In this document: positions 9,353 to 16,046 of the stretch, piece after piece | Numbering within the stretch: position 1 is the first letter of the stretch | Layout: the number at the start of each line of letters is the position of its first letter | Virus record (IMG/VR): IMGVR_UViG_3300032271_000411 | Span: 1 to 53,152 of that record | Reading direction: 5' to 3' (one strand) | DNA length: 53,152 nt | From: a virus | Translations under genes and position numbers: made by a program | Notes under the pieces: model-generated | What the model saw: the letters and a program-made list of their open reading frames with translations, nothing else | The model's database searches: none | What the model was told of the DNA's origin: nothing

Positions 9353-9733
9353 ATGAAATTAAAAGATTACTTAAAAAAGCATGGTACTACGGGTAAATTG
9401 GCACAGGAAGTAGGGGTAACGCGCACCTGGCTGTCTTTGGTTGCCAACGACCACAGGTTAGCGAGCGCCATACTTGCGGTCAAAATTGAACGGGCAACCA
9501 AGGGCAAGGTCACCCGCAAGGATCTGCGAGCTGACCTGTACGACAAAAAGGTCGTCGTACCAGACGGCCTAAACGAGGTCGCACGCTCAATATTCGTCAA
9601 ACTCATTGAGCACCCAACCATTGATCGTACGGTCGTTGAGAGCATCAAGCACGACCCCGAGATGGTTGGGTTAGTGCTCGACGCATTCTTTGAAAAACGT
9701 GGCGAGTTTTACTTTGCACGTTCTTTGGCCTGA
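9353..9733 (+). CDS. YdaS/Cro-like HTH transcription regulator
   Basis: 126 residues. KLKDYLKKHGTTGKLAQEVG, followed by VTRTWLSLVA and by AVKIERATKGKVTRKDLRAD, is the layout of YdaS/Cro-type proteins, with a helix-turn-helix around residues 12-33 and the VTRKDLR end typical of the group. The C-terminal half (70-126) is an extra helical segment. It is the only plus-strand gene inside the minus early operon, so its transcript is antisense to the 3' end of the 47-residue gene at 9709-9852, overlapping it by 25 bases. Likely a DNA-binding switch protein; its target is unknown. No clear Shine-Dalgarno site precedes the ATG. Confidence 0.75.
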   Translation: MKLKDYLKKHGTTGKLAQEVGVTRTWLSLVANDHRLASAILAVKIERATKGKVTRKDLRADLYDKKVVVPDGLNEVARSIFVKLIEHPTIDRTVVESIKHDPEMVGLVLDAFFEKRGEFYFARSLA

Positions 9734-9852
9734 AGCATGGCGCGGGCGATGACGTAGCAGTCGTTAGCGTCCTTTTCTTCCTCGCCCTTATCCCAGTTCA
9801 TCTTGAGCATCGCAAAGAGCGCGTAAAGGTCTAGCAGGTCGTCTTCGGTCAT
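9709..9852 (-). CDS. Small acidic early protein (47 aa)
   Basis: MTEDDLLDLYALFAMLKMNW followed by a charged segment (DKGEEEKDAND) and CYVIARAMLQAKERAK. It is too short for usual ORF cutoffs, but its ATG overlaps the stop of the upstream gene (ATGA at 9849-9852) and its codon pattern continues the operon. The 3' end overlaps the opposing HTH gene. Function unknown. Confidence 0.65.
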   Translation of the reverse strand: MTEDDLLDLYALFAMLKMNWDKGEEEKDANDCYVIARAMLQAKERAK

Positions 9853-10223
9853 TTCTTTAACCTGTTGCGGATGGCTTGGGCACACTCAGTCACATACCCG
9901 ATATAGCCTGTTGGCCCTTCACCGCCATCTTCCATTCGTTGGGCTATGCCATCGGCAATCTTGGCGCACTCTTCGCGTTCAATAGCAATTGCAGTTTTGG
10001 TCGTGTCAATCGCCACCTGCATGATCTCGGCACGGGCGACCGCCAGGGCTTGGTCAAACTCTTCTTGCGTGAACAACGTAGCGCCTGTGCCGCGTGCAAA
10101 AAACTTCTTCTGAAAATCGGTTAGTTCTTTCATTTTTTTAAATATCCATAAGATGACAAAAATTACTAAGATAGCGCCATAAAACCAAAGCATCCATTCG
10201 CCTAGCTGGTGGGGGATGTTCAC
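9849..10223 (-). CDS. Small membrane-anchored protein with EREECAKIAD module
   Basis: 124 residues. One N-terminal membrane segment (about 11-29, MLWFYGAILVIFVILWIFKK) precedes a soluble helical part. Residues about 80-122 carry IEREECAKIAD, ending CAQAIRNRLKK, the Cys-containing module seen in several neighbours (12380-12634, 14022-14414). Stop and start overlaps (ATGA on both sides) place it firmly in the operon. Function unknown. Confidence 0.7.
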   Translation of the reverse strand: MNIPHQLGEWMLWFYGAILVIFVILWIFKKMKELTDFQKKFFARGTGATLFTQEEFDQALAVARAEIMQVAIDTTKTAIAIEREECAKIADGIAQRMEDGGEGPTGYIGYVTECAQAIRNRLKK

Positions 10224-10573
10224 TTCATTTCCCTACCAAGCTCTGCCGCTGCTCTAACGATTGCTCTGCGTGTGGCGGCATAGGGGTCGTTGCCCTTTAG
10301 TTGATTTAGCGTTTCCATTGACGAAGAATCCTTATCAACAACCCATCCCGCCATAACTTTTGTGTCGTAAATATCAATAAATAAACCCAACTTCACAGCC
10401 AGTCGCAGAGCCTCGCAATCATCAACCAACGGATTCCAGTAGTCTTCACCGTTCCAGATGGCTTCATCACGCCCGTAGCGAATGTCAAGCATCGAACCTT
10501 TCAGGTCGTTATATTCAATCTTTTCATACCCCGCAGCCTTTGCCGCGAGTTCTAACAGTTCACGGTCGTTCAT
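10220..10573 (-). CDS. Phage accessory protein with YWNPLxDDxxALRLAV motif
   Basis: 117 residues. MNDRELLELAAKAAGY at the start, and YWNPLVDDCEALRLAVKLGL near residues 46-65, are features of a small phage protein family common in enteric and environmental phages (DUF2591-like, from memory). The C-terminus (ATRRAIVRAAAELGREM) is helical. The role is not established. It overlaps both neighbours by 4 bases. Confidence 0.75.
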   Translation of the reverse strand: MNDRELLELAAKAAGYEKIEYNDLKGSMLDIRYGRDEAIWNGEDYWNPLVDDCEALRLAVKLGLFIDIYDTKVMAGWVVDKDSSSMETLNQLKGNDPYAATRRAIVRAAAELGREMK

Positions 10574-11061
10574 GTGTTTTTCTCTTCTAAAAATTCGCTG
10601 ATTTCAGTGATCAATTCCGCTCTTGTTAATTTGCTTTCAAAGAATTCACGACCCTCATTGACTGACAGACCGACCCATTCTTTGCGTGATGGTGCGTTGT
10701 TGGCACGATTAAATTGAAAATTTGCAAATGCAACTAACCCATCAATTGCAAAAACAGTTTCACGGTCTAAATCATCCCAAGGTTTTGCATTATTTCGCTG
10801 TCTTAATTTCTTAGCTGTATTTTCGGCTCGTTCAACCGATTCGCTTTTCAATATAGCCACAGGCTCTTGCTCAGGCTTGGCTAACTCAATCGGCTCACCA
10901 TTCAGCAGTTTTTTCATTTCTGCAAGCGTGGGAATTTTGCCTACTGGCTCAGGCTTGGCCAACTCAACTTCAAGTGCTTCGATAGCTTTAACTATTGAAT
11001 CACTTCTGTACAAGCCGCCATTTAACGCGTCCAACGCTTGTTGTAATAATTTATGGTTCAT
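10570..11061 (-). CDS. Modular accessory protein with ELAKPEQEPVA repeats
   Basis: 163 residues. The N-terminus (MNHKLLQQALDALNGGLY) is related to the two neighbouring genes. Two copies of an ELAKPE(QE)PV linker follow, then WVGLSVNEGREFF near residues 128-140, a variant of the WxGLTDEEI motif in the next gene. Such mosaics are typical of phage accessory genes whose role is unknown. It probably shares ancestry and recombination history with 11058-11576. Confidence 0.7.
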   Translation of the reverse strand: MNHKLLQQALDALNGGLYRSDSIVKAIEALEVELAKPEPVGKIPTLAEMKKLLNGEPIELAKPEQEPVAILKSESVERAENTAKKLRQRNNAKPWDDLDRETVFAIDGLVAFANFQFNRANNAPSRKEWVGLSVNEGREFFESKLTRAELITEISEFLEEKNT

Positions 11062-11576
11062 GTGTTGAGTTCCTTTAAACGGGCTTCAATGGCATGGGCA
11101 AAAGCATCTGTTGCGCCAGTATCTTTATGGTTAGCAACCCACAAATCAAGAATTTCTTCATCGGTCAGCCCGACCCACGGCCTGGTTGGCCGTGCAGTAG
11201 CCGCCTTGACCGCATCGACAAGCCACGTTGGCGGGGCTAGGTTAGCTTTCTCACGGTTACTAGCAAGGTAGGCAGACCAACGACCAATACACTCCCAAAG
11301 GTGCGATACAGGCTCTTGTTCGCAACATGGATTGTTTGTACACATTCCGACTGTTTCATCGTAGCCACACGCTGTAGGCTCTTGCTCAGGCTTTGCTAAC
11401 TCCTTAATGGAGTCGCACCAGCAAGGAATACCGTCTGTTATGTGTTCACGATTTAAAAGTGCCACGATTCGTCTAGTCAATTCCCTGCGGCTACGCTTTC
11501 CGCCATTTTCGTCCCATGCAACGATAGTTGTGTAGATTTGGTCATACGCTTGCTGTAATAGTTCACGATTATTCAT
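11058..11576 (-). CDS. Modular accessory protein with WVGLTDEEI motif
   Basis: 172 residues. MNNRELLQQAYDQIYTT start, ELAKPEQEPTACGYD linker, a small Cys-rich patch (VGMCTNNPCCEQEP), and RPWVGLTDEEILDLW near residues 132-146. The first and last modules recur in the downstream gene. Three tandem copies of an AAGGAATAAC unit lie directly before the ATG and supply its ribosome-binding site. Function unknown. Confidence 0.7.
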   Translation of the reverse strand: MNNRELLQQAYDQIYTTIVAWDENGGKRSRRELTRRIVALLNREHITDGIPCWCDSIKELAKPEQEPTACGYDETVGMCTNNPCCEQEPVSHLWECIGRWSAYLASNREKANLAPPTWLVDAVKAATARPTRPWVGLTDEEILDLWVANHKDTGATDAFAHAIEARLKELNT

Positions 11577-11580
11577 TGTT

Positions 11581-11609
11581 ATTCCTTGTTATTCCTTGTT
11601 ATTCCTTAA
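11581..11609. repeat. Tandem 10-bp repeat carrying ribosome-binding sites
   Basis: ATTCCTTGTT occurs at 11581-11590 and 11591-11600, followed by a partial third unit ATTCCTTAAA. On the minus strand this reads as repeated AAGGAATAAC, so a Shine-Dalgarno-like AAGGA is triplicated upstream of the ATG at 11576. It also forms the 3' end of the 33-residue gene. Replication slippage is the simple explanation. Confidence 0.8.
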
Positions 11610-11690
11610 AAAATCAATAACCGCATAAACAGTAAGACCAAGTAGTCCAATCATTAAGACAGAAAACAAAATCAAAATGGCTAGGTTCAT
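11589..11690 (-). CDS. 33-residue membrane microprotein
   Basis: MNLAILILFSVLMIGLLGLT followed by VYAVIDFLRNNKE: one clean membrane segment (about 3-25) with a short charged tail. The start overlaps the end of the upstream gene (stop at 11687-11689) by 4 bases, and AAGGAATAAAAA precedes the ATG. Short single-pass proteins of this kind are common in phage early operons; function unknown. Confidence 0.6.
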   Translation of the reverse strand: MNLAILILFSVLMIGLLGLTVYAVIDFLRNNKE

Positions 11691-11914
11691 TTTTTATTCC
11701 TTGCTAAGATGTTCCAACATTCTGTCAACGCATCAGAAGCATCTTCAATGTAATCAAAGTCTGCTTCAAGGTTTAAACTCATTGCACAATGCTCATCATT
11801 TGTTTGAGTGCAAGTCACGTACAGCGTTTGCCATGCGTGACCATACATTTCAGATGCTGCCGTTGAATCTATTTTGACGGGGCTATTGCAGACGGGACAT
11901 GGCAGTAGGCTCAT
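11687..11914 (-). CDS. Lar-like restriction-alleviation family protein
   Basis: 75 residues. MSLLPCPVCNSPVKID, then VTCTQTNDEHC and a C-terminal ALTECWNILARNK match the layout of small Lar-type zinc-ribbon proteins (CPxC, second Cys pair, Ala..WN). Family members include the Rac prophage Lar protein, which modulates type I restriction-modification. The second Cys pair is spaced unusually (C-x7-C), so zinc binding may be altered. Family call from motif pattern only. Confidence 0.55.
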   Translation of the reverse strand: MSLLPCPVCNSPVKIDSTAASEMYGHAWQTLYVTCTQTNDEHCAMSLNLEADFDYIEDASDALTECWNILARNKK

Positions 11915-12393
11915 TTTTCCACCTCTGCCTTAGCGATTGCTGCCAATGCTTTTTGTTTGTCATCCCAAGAAATCATTATTTCTTGGTCAAATATTTGATC
12001 AGTTAAACATTTCAACGCCTCAAGCAACTCAGGCGCAGCGGCAATTAGTTTGGCGTTAGCTTCACCTTTTTCGTTTTGCGGCCCATCAACCGTGGCAACT
12101 TGACGCTGAGAATATCCCTCACCCGCATAAATAAAAAAACATTCAAAACCATCTTCAGGTGTTGATGCTGTGGCAGTCCACGGTGCTGCTGTGTGCTTGC
12201 TCATTTTGTCACCTTTGTTCGTTTGAGATATTCTTTGCGGGTTAGACCACGCCACAGGTTTTAATTTCCGTAATTCATTAGCAGCTGCAAGGGCTTCGTT
12301 TACTTCCCTTAAAGTATGCGGATACTGTCCGTGTGCTTCAAATAAAAACTCAACTTTTCTAAGAGCCGCAATAATTAAATCAATCTTGTCCAT
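11911..12393 (-). CDS. Composite ORF: DLIIAAL-type protein fused to NAKLIAAAPELLEAL-type protein
   Basis: From the ATG at 12393 (AAGGGGC upstream) the frame gives 160 residues. The first 50 (MDKIDLIIAALRKVE) resemble the gene at 13771-14025. After LKPVAW the frame runs through a DNA patch duplicated from 13.6 kb, then continues as MSKHTAAPWTA ... NAKLIAAAPELLEAL, a well-known stand-alone phage protein family. An internal ATG at 12204 with AAAGGTGACAAA before it would give that 97-residue protein alone. Either the fused or the short product, or both, may be made. Functions unknown. Confidence 0.6.
   Translation of the reverse strand: MDKIDLIIAALRKVEFLFEAHGQYPHTLREVNEALAAANELRKLKPVAWSNPQRISQTNKGDKMSKHTAAPWTATASTPEDGFECFFIYAGEGYSQRQVATVDGPQNEKGEANAKLIAAAPELLEALKCLTDQIFDQEIMISWDDKQKALAAIAKAEVEK
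12202..12255. repeat. Copy A of a duplicated 54-bp coding patch
   Basis: This stretch is nearly identical to 13563-13616 (about 48-50 of 54 positions by eye). In the 13.6 kb copy, one frame encodes the end of a gene (WRGLTRKEYLKQTKVTK, stop) and the ATG of the next. Here the same tail sequence persists in a frame that is not otherwise used, which marks this copy as the transplanted one. Confidence 0.75.
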
Positions 12394-12634
12394 TATTGCC
12401 CCTTGCTCTAATTGCATCGGCACAATGAACATTTGCTTCATTAAAATCAGGAGCGTTATATCTACTTTCACATACCCGAGCACAAGCCTCACGCTCTGAA
12501 AAAATTGCCTGTCTGATTCCTGCTTCAATTGCTTGCATAGCTGCTGCTTCGCAATCCTTGAAGCCTTTGTCATACATCTCCATGAGCATTTTGTTCAAAT
12601 CTTGAGATAGCTCTGTTTTCATTTGCTCATTCAT
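12380..12634 (-). CDS. Small early protein with EREACARVC module
   Basis: 84 residues, largely helical. SEREACARVCESRYNAP near 47-63 and CADAIRARGNN near 72-82 form a module recurring in small phage proteins and in two other genes of this operon. The paired Cys residues could bind metal, but no function is known. It overlaps the downstream start (12393) by 14 bases. Confidence 0.7.
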   Translation of the reverse strand: MNEQMKTELSQDLNKMLMEMYDKGFKDCEAAAMQAIEAGIRQAIFSEREACARVCESRYNAPDFNEANVHCADAIRARGNNGQD

Positions 12635-12903
12635 TTTTCACCCTTAAAAATATTTTCAATGTCTTTTGCTAAAACTCCAACTTGCCAGGCAACTGATTTT
12701 GCACAGTCCATTTCATACTCATCGGCGGCAAACTGTTCTGCCTTACCAACAATCGCCATAGATTTATTTTTTGCAAGTTGAGCGCATTCATTAGCTACTA
12801 GCTCTGCAAAAAGCTCAAGTGAATGATCGCCACATTGCCAGAAACATCCTAGCGTGTTGGTTAGCCCTGCCCATTCAGCTAATTGTTTAATTTTTTTGTT
12901 CAC
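12631..12903 (-). CDS. Small early protein, unknown function
   Basis: 90 residues from a GTG start at 12903 that overlaps the upstream stop (GTGA). LAEWAGL and ELVANECAQLAKNKS suggest a divergent relative of the Cys-containing helical modules nearby. No catalytic motif seen. Confidence 0.65.
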   Translation of the reverse strand: MNKKIKQLAEWAGLTNTLGCFWQCGDHSLELFAELVANECAQLAKNKSMAIVGKAEQFAADEYEMDCAKSVAWQVGVLAKDIENIFKGEK

Positions 12904-13097
12904 TTTTCCACCTCCAGTGGTACGTCACGCCATTCCCCATCGGGCTGCAGCCATCCGTTATCTTCATAATCCCAAAATTGCTGAAGTATTTTTACTTTTT
13001 CGCGCCGTGCAAAATATGCATTTCCTTGAATATATTGACCTATAGGCACAATAATCTCGCGCTCAACAAGGCGCAGTTTGTTGGTAGGTAATATCAC
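12900..13097 (-). CDS. Small early protein, unknown function
   Basis: 65 residues from a GTG start at 13097 overlapping the upstream stop (GTGA). The C-terminal part (WDYEDNGWLQPDGEWRDVPL) looks like a short beta domain with tryptophans, of the kind seen in small phage proteins of unknown role. Confidence 0.6.
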   Translation of the reverse strand: MILPTNKLRLVEREIIVPIGQYIQGNAYFARREKVKILQQFWDYEDNGWLQPDGEWRDVPLEVEK

Positions 13098-13399
13098 AAT
13101 ACCTCCGCTGACTTTAATTGGCCTGTTACCCCATCAAATGCGCATCTGATACGATTTTTTCCTTTTGTATCAATGTTTACAAACGATTCTGAGAATCTCA
13201 ACCCTACCAAACTGTTTGACTCTAAATAAAAAACCTTAACGATGTCTGGTATTGGCTCAGGCTTGATGCGGTAGTTGTGATCGTCTAACCAACGTGGGCT
13301 ATCAACATCATCCCAACGGTCTTCAAACTGATGATGATGTTGAATCTTCGCCCCATCAGCCCAAGCGTGTATGAGGTCTGCGTGTTTATGCTTATTCAT
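13094..13399 (-). CDS. Phage accessory protein, HADLIHAWADGAKIQ family
   Basis: 101 residues beginning MNKHKHADLIHAWADGAKIQ, with WDDVDSPRWLDDHNYRIKPE near 28-47. This pairing is a recognisable family in many phages; function is unknown. The ATG at 13399 is preferred over the longer reading because it matches the family start and overlaps the upstream stop by 8 bases. The C-terminal half (about 50-101) is a beta-rich extension. Confidence 0.75.
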   Translation of the reverse strand: MNKHKHADLIHAWADGAKIQHHHQFEDRWDDVDSPRWLDDHNYRIKPEPIPDIVKVFYLESNSLVGLRFSESFVNIDTKGKNRIRCAFDGVTGQLKSAEVL

Positions 13400-13565
13400 T
13401 TTCAGCCTCTGCTTTAAGCCAATCAACGTAGTGAAACAACGCATCAACCACATCTGGCTCTAACGCCACCACACGATTTTCGTGATCGTTGACGGCCAGC
13501 CAAACGTGATAACCGTCAAAGCTCGCGTACACTCCGTCACCTAAATATTTATTTAATTCGCTCAT
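13392..13565 (-). CDS. Small early protein (57 aa)
   Basis: MSELNKYLGDGVYASFDGYH then VWLAVNDHENRVVALEPDVV and a helical end. The ATG overlaps the upstream stop (ATGA) and AAGGTGACGAA provides the ribosome-binding site. The upstream in-frame extension comes from reading the preceding gene in another frame and is not used. Function unknown. Confidence 0.65.
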   Translation of the reverse strand: MSELNKYLGDGVYASFDGYHVWLAVNDHENRVVALEPDVVDALFHYVDWLKAEAENE

Positions 13566-13774
13566 TTCGTCACCTTTGTTTGTTTGAGATATTCTTTGCG
13601 GGTCAGGCCACGCCACTTTATTACTCCTAATGGCATGTTAGAAATAAAACCTATGCCATCCCATTGCAACTTGGTTGTTGCTATAAAACTTCCTAGCACT
13701 ATGCAGTAGCATTCGTAAACACCGTTACGCACTGGGTGAATATCTCGGGGGTACCATCTTGTGCAACCTTTCAC
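13562..13774 (-). CDS. Small early protein ending WRGLTRKEYLK
   Basis: 70 residues from a GTG start at 13774 (GTGA overlap with the upstream stop). RWYPRDIHPVRNGVYECYCI is a small beta-type domain I have seen in phage accessory proteins; the basic tail GVIKWRGLTRKEYLKQTKVT is duplicated, out of frame, at 12202-12255. Function unknown. Confidence 0.65.
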   Translation of the reverse strand: MKGCTRWYPRDIHPVRNGVYECYCIVLGSFIATTKLQWDGIGFISNMPLGVIKWRGLTRKEYLKQTKVTK

Positions 13775-14025
13775 AAATCCACCCCACTTAATGTATGTTG
13801 CAACGCCAGATAGGCATATAAAATCTGTTGATGATGTTTGCTCCCTTCAAGTAACGATTGCGCTAAGTCCAACGATTCTTTTGCCTGCTCCATGACAGAC
13901 TTAAACTCACGGGCTGCAGCCAAGGCTTGTGCTATGTGCATGAAATAACCTGCTGGGTAAACAACACCTTTAATAGGGTGCTCTGCAGATAAAAGCGCAT
14001 CAATAATTAAATCAACTTGTTTCAT
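13771..14025 (-). CDS. Small helical early protein
   Basis: 84 residues, helical throughout, starting MKQVDLIIDALLSAE, similar to the start of the composite gene ending at 11911. Overlaps both neighbours by 4 bases. Function unknown. Confidence 0.65.
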   Translation of the reverse strand: MKQVDLIIDALLSAEHPIKGVVYPAGYFMHIAQALAAAREFKSVMEQAKESLDLAQSLLEGSKHHQQILYAYLALQHTLSGVDL

Positions 14026-14414
14026 ACAATCCCCGCCCAGTTATCGTCAATGTAATTTTTAAACGCAGGGCTAGGTTCATCCCTTGCTCTGATTAAATAG
14101 GCACACTCTTGTGCTGTTTTATCCCGCACATACTTGTTACCGCCGACAGTTGACTTGTTATTTTGAACCTGACCATAATGGATTGTCTCAAGGCACAGCG
14201 CTGCACAAGCCTCACGCTCGGCTAACACCGCCTCTTCAATCAGGTACTTTGGGTTGCCCCATTGTTGTGTTTTTTCAGGCCTGCTTAACTCTGCTTCTAT
14301 TCTTGAAATAATGTTTAGATAGTGCCCAGTTTGACCTACAGCAAACTCTCGGCCATTCATTAACGAACGCATTGCATCACGGGCAAGTTGTAATAAATCA
14401 TGTTCTAAAGTCAT
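14022..14414 (-). CDS. Early protein with AEREACAALC ... CAYLIRAR module
   Basis: 130 residues. AEREACAALCLETIH near 73-87 and TAQECAYLIRARDEP near 108-122 form the recurring Cys module, here split by a longer insert. The N-terminal half contains DAMRSLMNGREFAVGQTGHY. Function unknown; ATGA-type overlap downstream. Confidence 0.7.
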   Translation of the reverse strand: MTLEHDLLQLARDAMRSLMNGREFAVGQTGHYLNIISRIEAELSRPEKTQQWGNPKYLIEEAVLAEREACAALCLETIHYGQVQNNKSTVGGNKYVRDKTAQECAYLIRARDEPSPAFKNYIDDNWAGIV

Positions 14415-14599
14415 CTCTCACCCCCAAGTATCTCAACGGCCTTGCGACCCAGTTCAAGCGTTATCGCCTGGCGCAGCCTTAGGATCTCGTCTGAATAGTT
14501 AGAACACGTTTTCATCAACGACTTGATTTGCATATCTTGGTATTTGATATGGCTCTCAAGTTGATCAACCATTGTTTGATTCTCGCGTTGCTCTTTCAT
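14411..14599 (-). CDS. Small coiled-coil early protein
   Basis: 62 residues with heptad-like hydrophobic spacing (VDQLESHIKYQDMQIKSLMK, then IIxLRQAI-type helix). It begins immediately beside the upstream gene's stop. No recognised family. Confidence 0.6.
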   Translation of the reverse strand: MKEQRENQTMVDQLESHIKYQDMQIKSLMKTCSNYSDEILRLRQAITLELGRKAVEILGGER

Positions 14600-14854
14600 T
14601 CAAAATCCCCTCAAAATTTCAATAGCGGCCTTAACATCAAACTCGGTGCCAGATTGCAACGCGGCCAGAGCGGCACGACCCCGTGCTCGAAGTCGCACGA
14701 TGTCAGCGGCGTACTCGTGGATGTTGGTGTGCAGCGCCTCATTGGATTTTTGTAAATCTCGAATAAGTGTCGCGGCCTCCTCTTGTTCTCCGTGAGTCAT
14801 AAAAAACCCGTTCTCCAGGTTGCGCAATATTTTGTTAGGGCTCAATGGGTTCAT
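14600..14854 (-). CDS. Small coiled-coil early protein
   Basis: 84 residues; EEAATLIRDLQKSNEALH and ADIVRLRARGRAALAAL indicate a helical coiled coil. The arrangement of N-terminal helix, coil and a C-terminal AAIEILRGF repeats that of the preceding gene (AVEILGGER), so the two may be ancient duplicates. Function unknown. Confidence 0.6.
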   Translation of the reverse strand: MNPLSPNKILRNLENGFFMTHGEQEEAATLIRDLQKSNEALHTNIHEYAADIVRLRARGRAALAALQSGTEFDVKAAIEILRGF

Positions 14855-15126
14855 GGTTTCAATCCAAAGGGGTTGTGGGCATAAAAGTTATTTGTCTCTG
14901 TGCGTGGCACTTCAACTGGCTTAATAAAAATAAAAGATGGCTTTGTAAAAGTAACTGAACGGTTTTTAAGACTGCCATGCTTGATCAACTGTTTAGATAG
15001 AGTTAAGTTTTTAAGTATTGCGCCAGTCATTCTCTTGCTTAAATCTAGCATTTCAACAATTTCATTCAAAGTGCGCGGTATAGCGCAAAACTCAAGTATC
15101 TTTTTTTGTGACTCAATGATGTTCAT
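14851..15126 (-). CDS. Winged-helix-like small protein
   Basis: 91 residues. IPRTLNEIVEMLDLSKRMTG then AILKNLTLSKQLIKHGSLKN reads as a winged helix-turn-helix (about residues 16-52), followed by a beta hairpin and an unstructured tail. It may bind DNA and regulate early genes, by analogy only. Confidence 0.55.
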   Translation of the reverse strand: MNIIESQKKILEFCAIPRTLNEIVEMLDLSKRMTGAILKNLTLSKQLIKHGSLKNRSVTFTKPSFIFIKPVEVPRTETNNFYAHNPFGLKP

Positions 15127-15292
15127 TTTTCATACACCTATCAAACGTGTCGCACTTGACTGGGTGCAAGCACCGACAGGCGTGCTTAAACGGGTCTACA
15201 GGCGGCTTGTAACGGGTAACCCATACCCAAGCTAGGCATAGCACGATTAGCGCTACAAAACCCACCACAACCATTAAATCTATTTGTCCCAT
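15113..15292 (-). CDS. 59-residue membrane protein with Cys-rich tail
   Basis: MGQIDLMVVVGFVALIVLCL then AWVWVTRYKPP gives one membrane segment (about 6-25). The tail HACRCLHPVKCDTFDRC has four Cys that could bind metal. It overlaps the start of the downstream gene by 14 bases. Function unknown. Confidence 0.6.
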   Translation of the reverse strand: MGQIDLMVVVGFVALIVLCLAWVWVTRYKPPVDPFKHACRCLHPVKCDTFDRCMKNEHH

Positions 15293-15453
15293 ACGCGCCT
15301 CCCGTCGGGGTAGACGAGCGAGCTCGCAACCCGCGAGGGTTGGTCGAGAACCTTTAATGAGTCTGGCCGCATGGCAACCTGGGCGAGGGTGAGCCCCTTG
15401 TAGGGCGGGCGGTCAAACTTATCAATCTTTTGGACGTCCTTTGGTTTTTTCAT
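15280..15453 (-). CDS. Small early protein (57 aa)
   Basis: MKKPKDVQKIDKFDRPPYKG, then LTLAQVAMRPDSLKVLDQPS and YPDGRRVWDK. It overlaps the next start by 13 bases, and its ATG lies 2 bases beyond the upstream microprotein stop. No family recognised; coding status is supported by operon spacing. Confidence 0.55.
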   Translation of the reverse strand: MKKPKDVQKIDKFDRPPYKGLTLAQVAMRPDSLKVLDQPSRVASSLVYPDGRRVWDK

Positions 15454-15455
15454 GA

Positions 15456-15542
15456 TCAGTTTGTCCAGATCAAAAAAATCATTATGACAACAAAGCCCAG
15501 GAACCCGCAGGCCTCTTTGAGGATAAAGCGCCAGTTACGCAT
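15456..15542 (-). CDS. 28-residue membrane microprotein
   Basis: MRNWRFILKEACGFLGFVVI followed by MIFLIWTN: a short positive N-terminus and one membrane segment. A strong AGGAG site sits 6 bases before the ATG, which is the main reason to call it. Function unknown. Confidence 0.55.
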   Translation of the reverse strand: MRNWRFILKEACGFLGFVVIMIFLIWTN

Positions 15543-15546
15543 GTAA

Positions 15547-15580
15547 TCTCCTAGCCCCCCGAGGGGGGTAATTGGTTTAT
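15547..15580 (-). promoter_or_regulatory. Hairpin plus Shine-Dalgarno module, copy 1
   Basis: A GC stem (15555-15559 with 15564-15568) lies between the stop of 15590-15904 and the AGGAG site of the 28-residue gene. On the minus strand the order is AAACCAATTA, hairpin, CTAGGAGAT. There is no T-run after it, so it is unlikely to be a plain terminator. Related copies lie at 16047-16080 and 16372-16404. Confidence 0.7.
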
Positions 15581-15589
15581 GTTAAAAAT

Positions 15590-15904
15590 CTACGCACAAA
15601 TCCTGCAGGCGTAGCGCTCACAGTCATTCGTGTCATGGTGGTACTTGCGACCAAAAATAGGCACAGGGGTATCAAAATACTCAACGTCGTAACCCTCGTC
15701 GTCGATGTGGCAAACCTCATCCTTGCCAATCCAAGAATCCTTTGCCGCAACCACAAACATTGCCTCGCCGTTGCCAAAATTCAATGACTCTTCAACTTGG
15801 GCTGCGACTGCTAACACTTCCGCATCTGTAAAACTCTTTTGCTTATGCAGATCAGACAGGTGCATGCGGATTTCTTTTAAGCCTTGCTCATTTACTGTTT
15901 TCAT
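15590..15904 (-). CDS. Early protein with C-terminal Cys motif
   Basis: 104 residues. Helical N-terminal half (LKEIRMHLSDLHKQKSFTDA), a beta segment (AMFVVAAKDSWIGKDEVCHI), and a C-terminus HHDTNDCERYACRICA. That ending, C-x4-C-x2-C, is shared with two otherwise unrelated proteins at 16076 and 26430. Function unknown. Confidence 0.65.
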   Translation of the reverse strand: MKTVNEQGLKEIRMHLSDLHKQKSFTDAEVLAVAAQVEESLNFGNGEAMFVVAAKDSWIGKDEVCHIDDEGYDVEYFDTPVPIFGRKYHHDTNDCERYACRICA

Positions 15905-15913
15905 GTCGGATCC

Positions 15914-16042
15914 TTAGTTACTAGTGATCTTGGTGGCCAACAACTGGCGTGCCTTGATTGCCGCCTCGGACTTCGGGTCAGCGTCTCGCAAGAGCTCCAA
16001 GACAACTGAGAGAAGGGTCATACTCCATTCTTGTAATGCCAT
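15914..16042 (-). CDS. Small helical early protein (42 aa)
   Basis: MALQEWSMTLLSVVLELLRD then ADPKSEAAIKARQLLATKIT. An AGGAGA site is correctly spaced before the ATG, as part of hairpin module copy 2. Function unknown. Confidence 0.55.
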   Translation of the reverse strand: MALQEWSMTLLSVVLELLRDADPKSEAAIKARQLLATKITSN

Positions 16043-16046
16043 GTCG

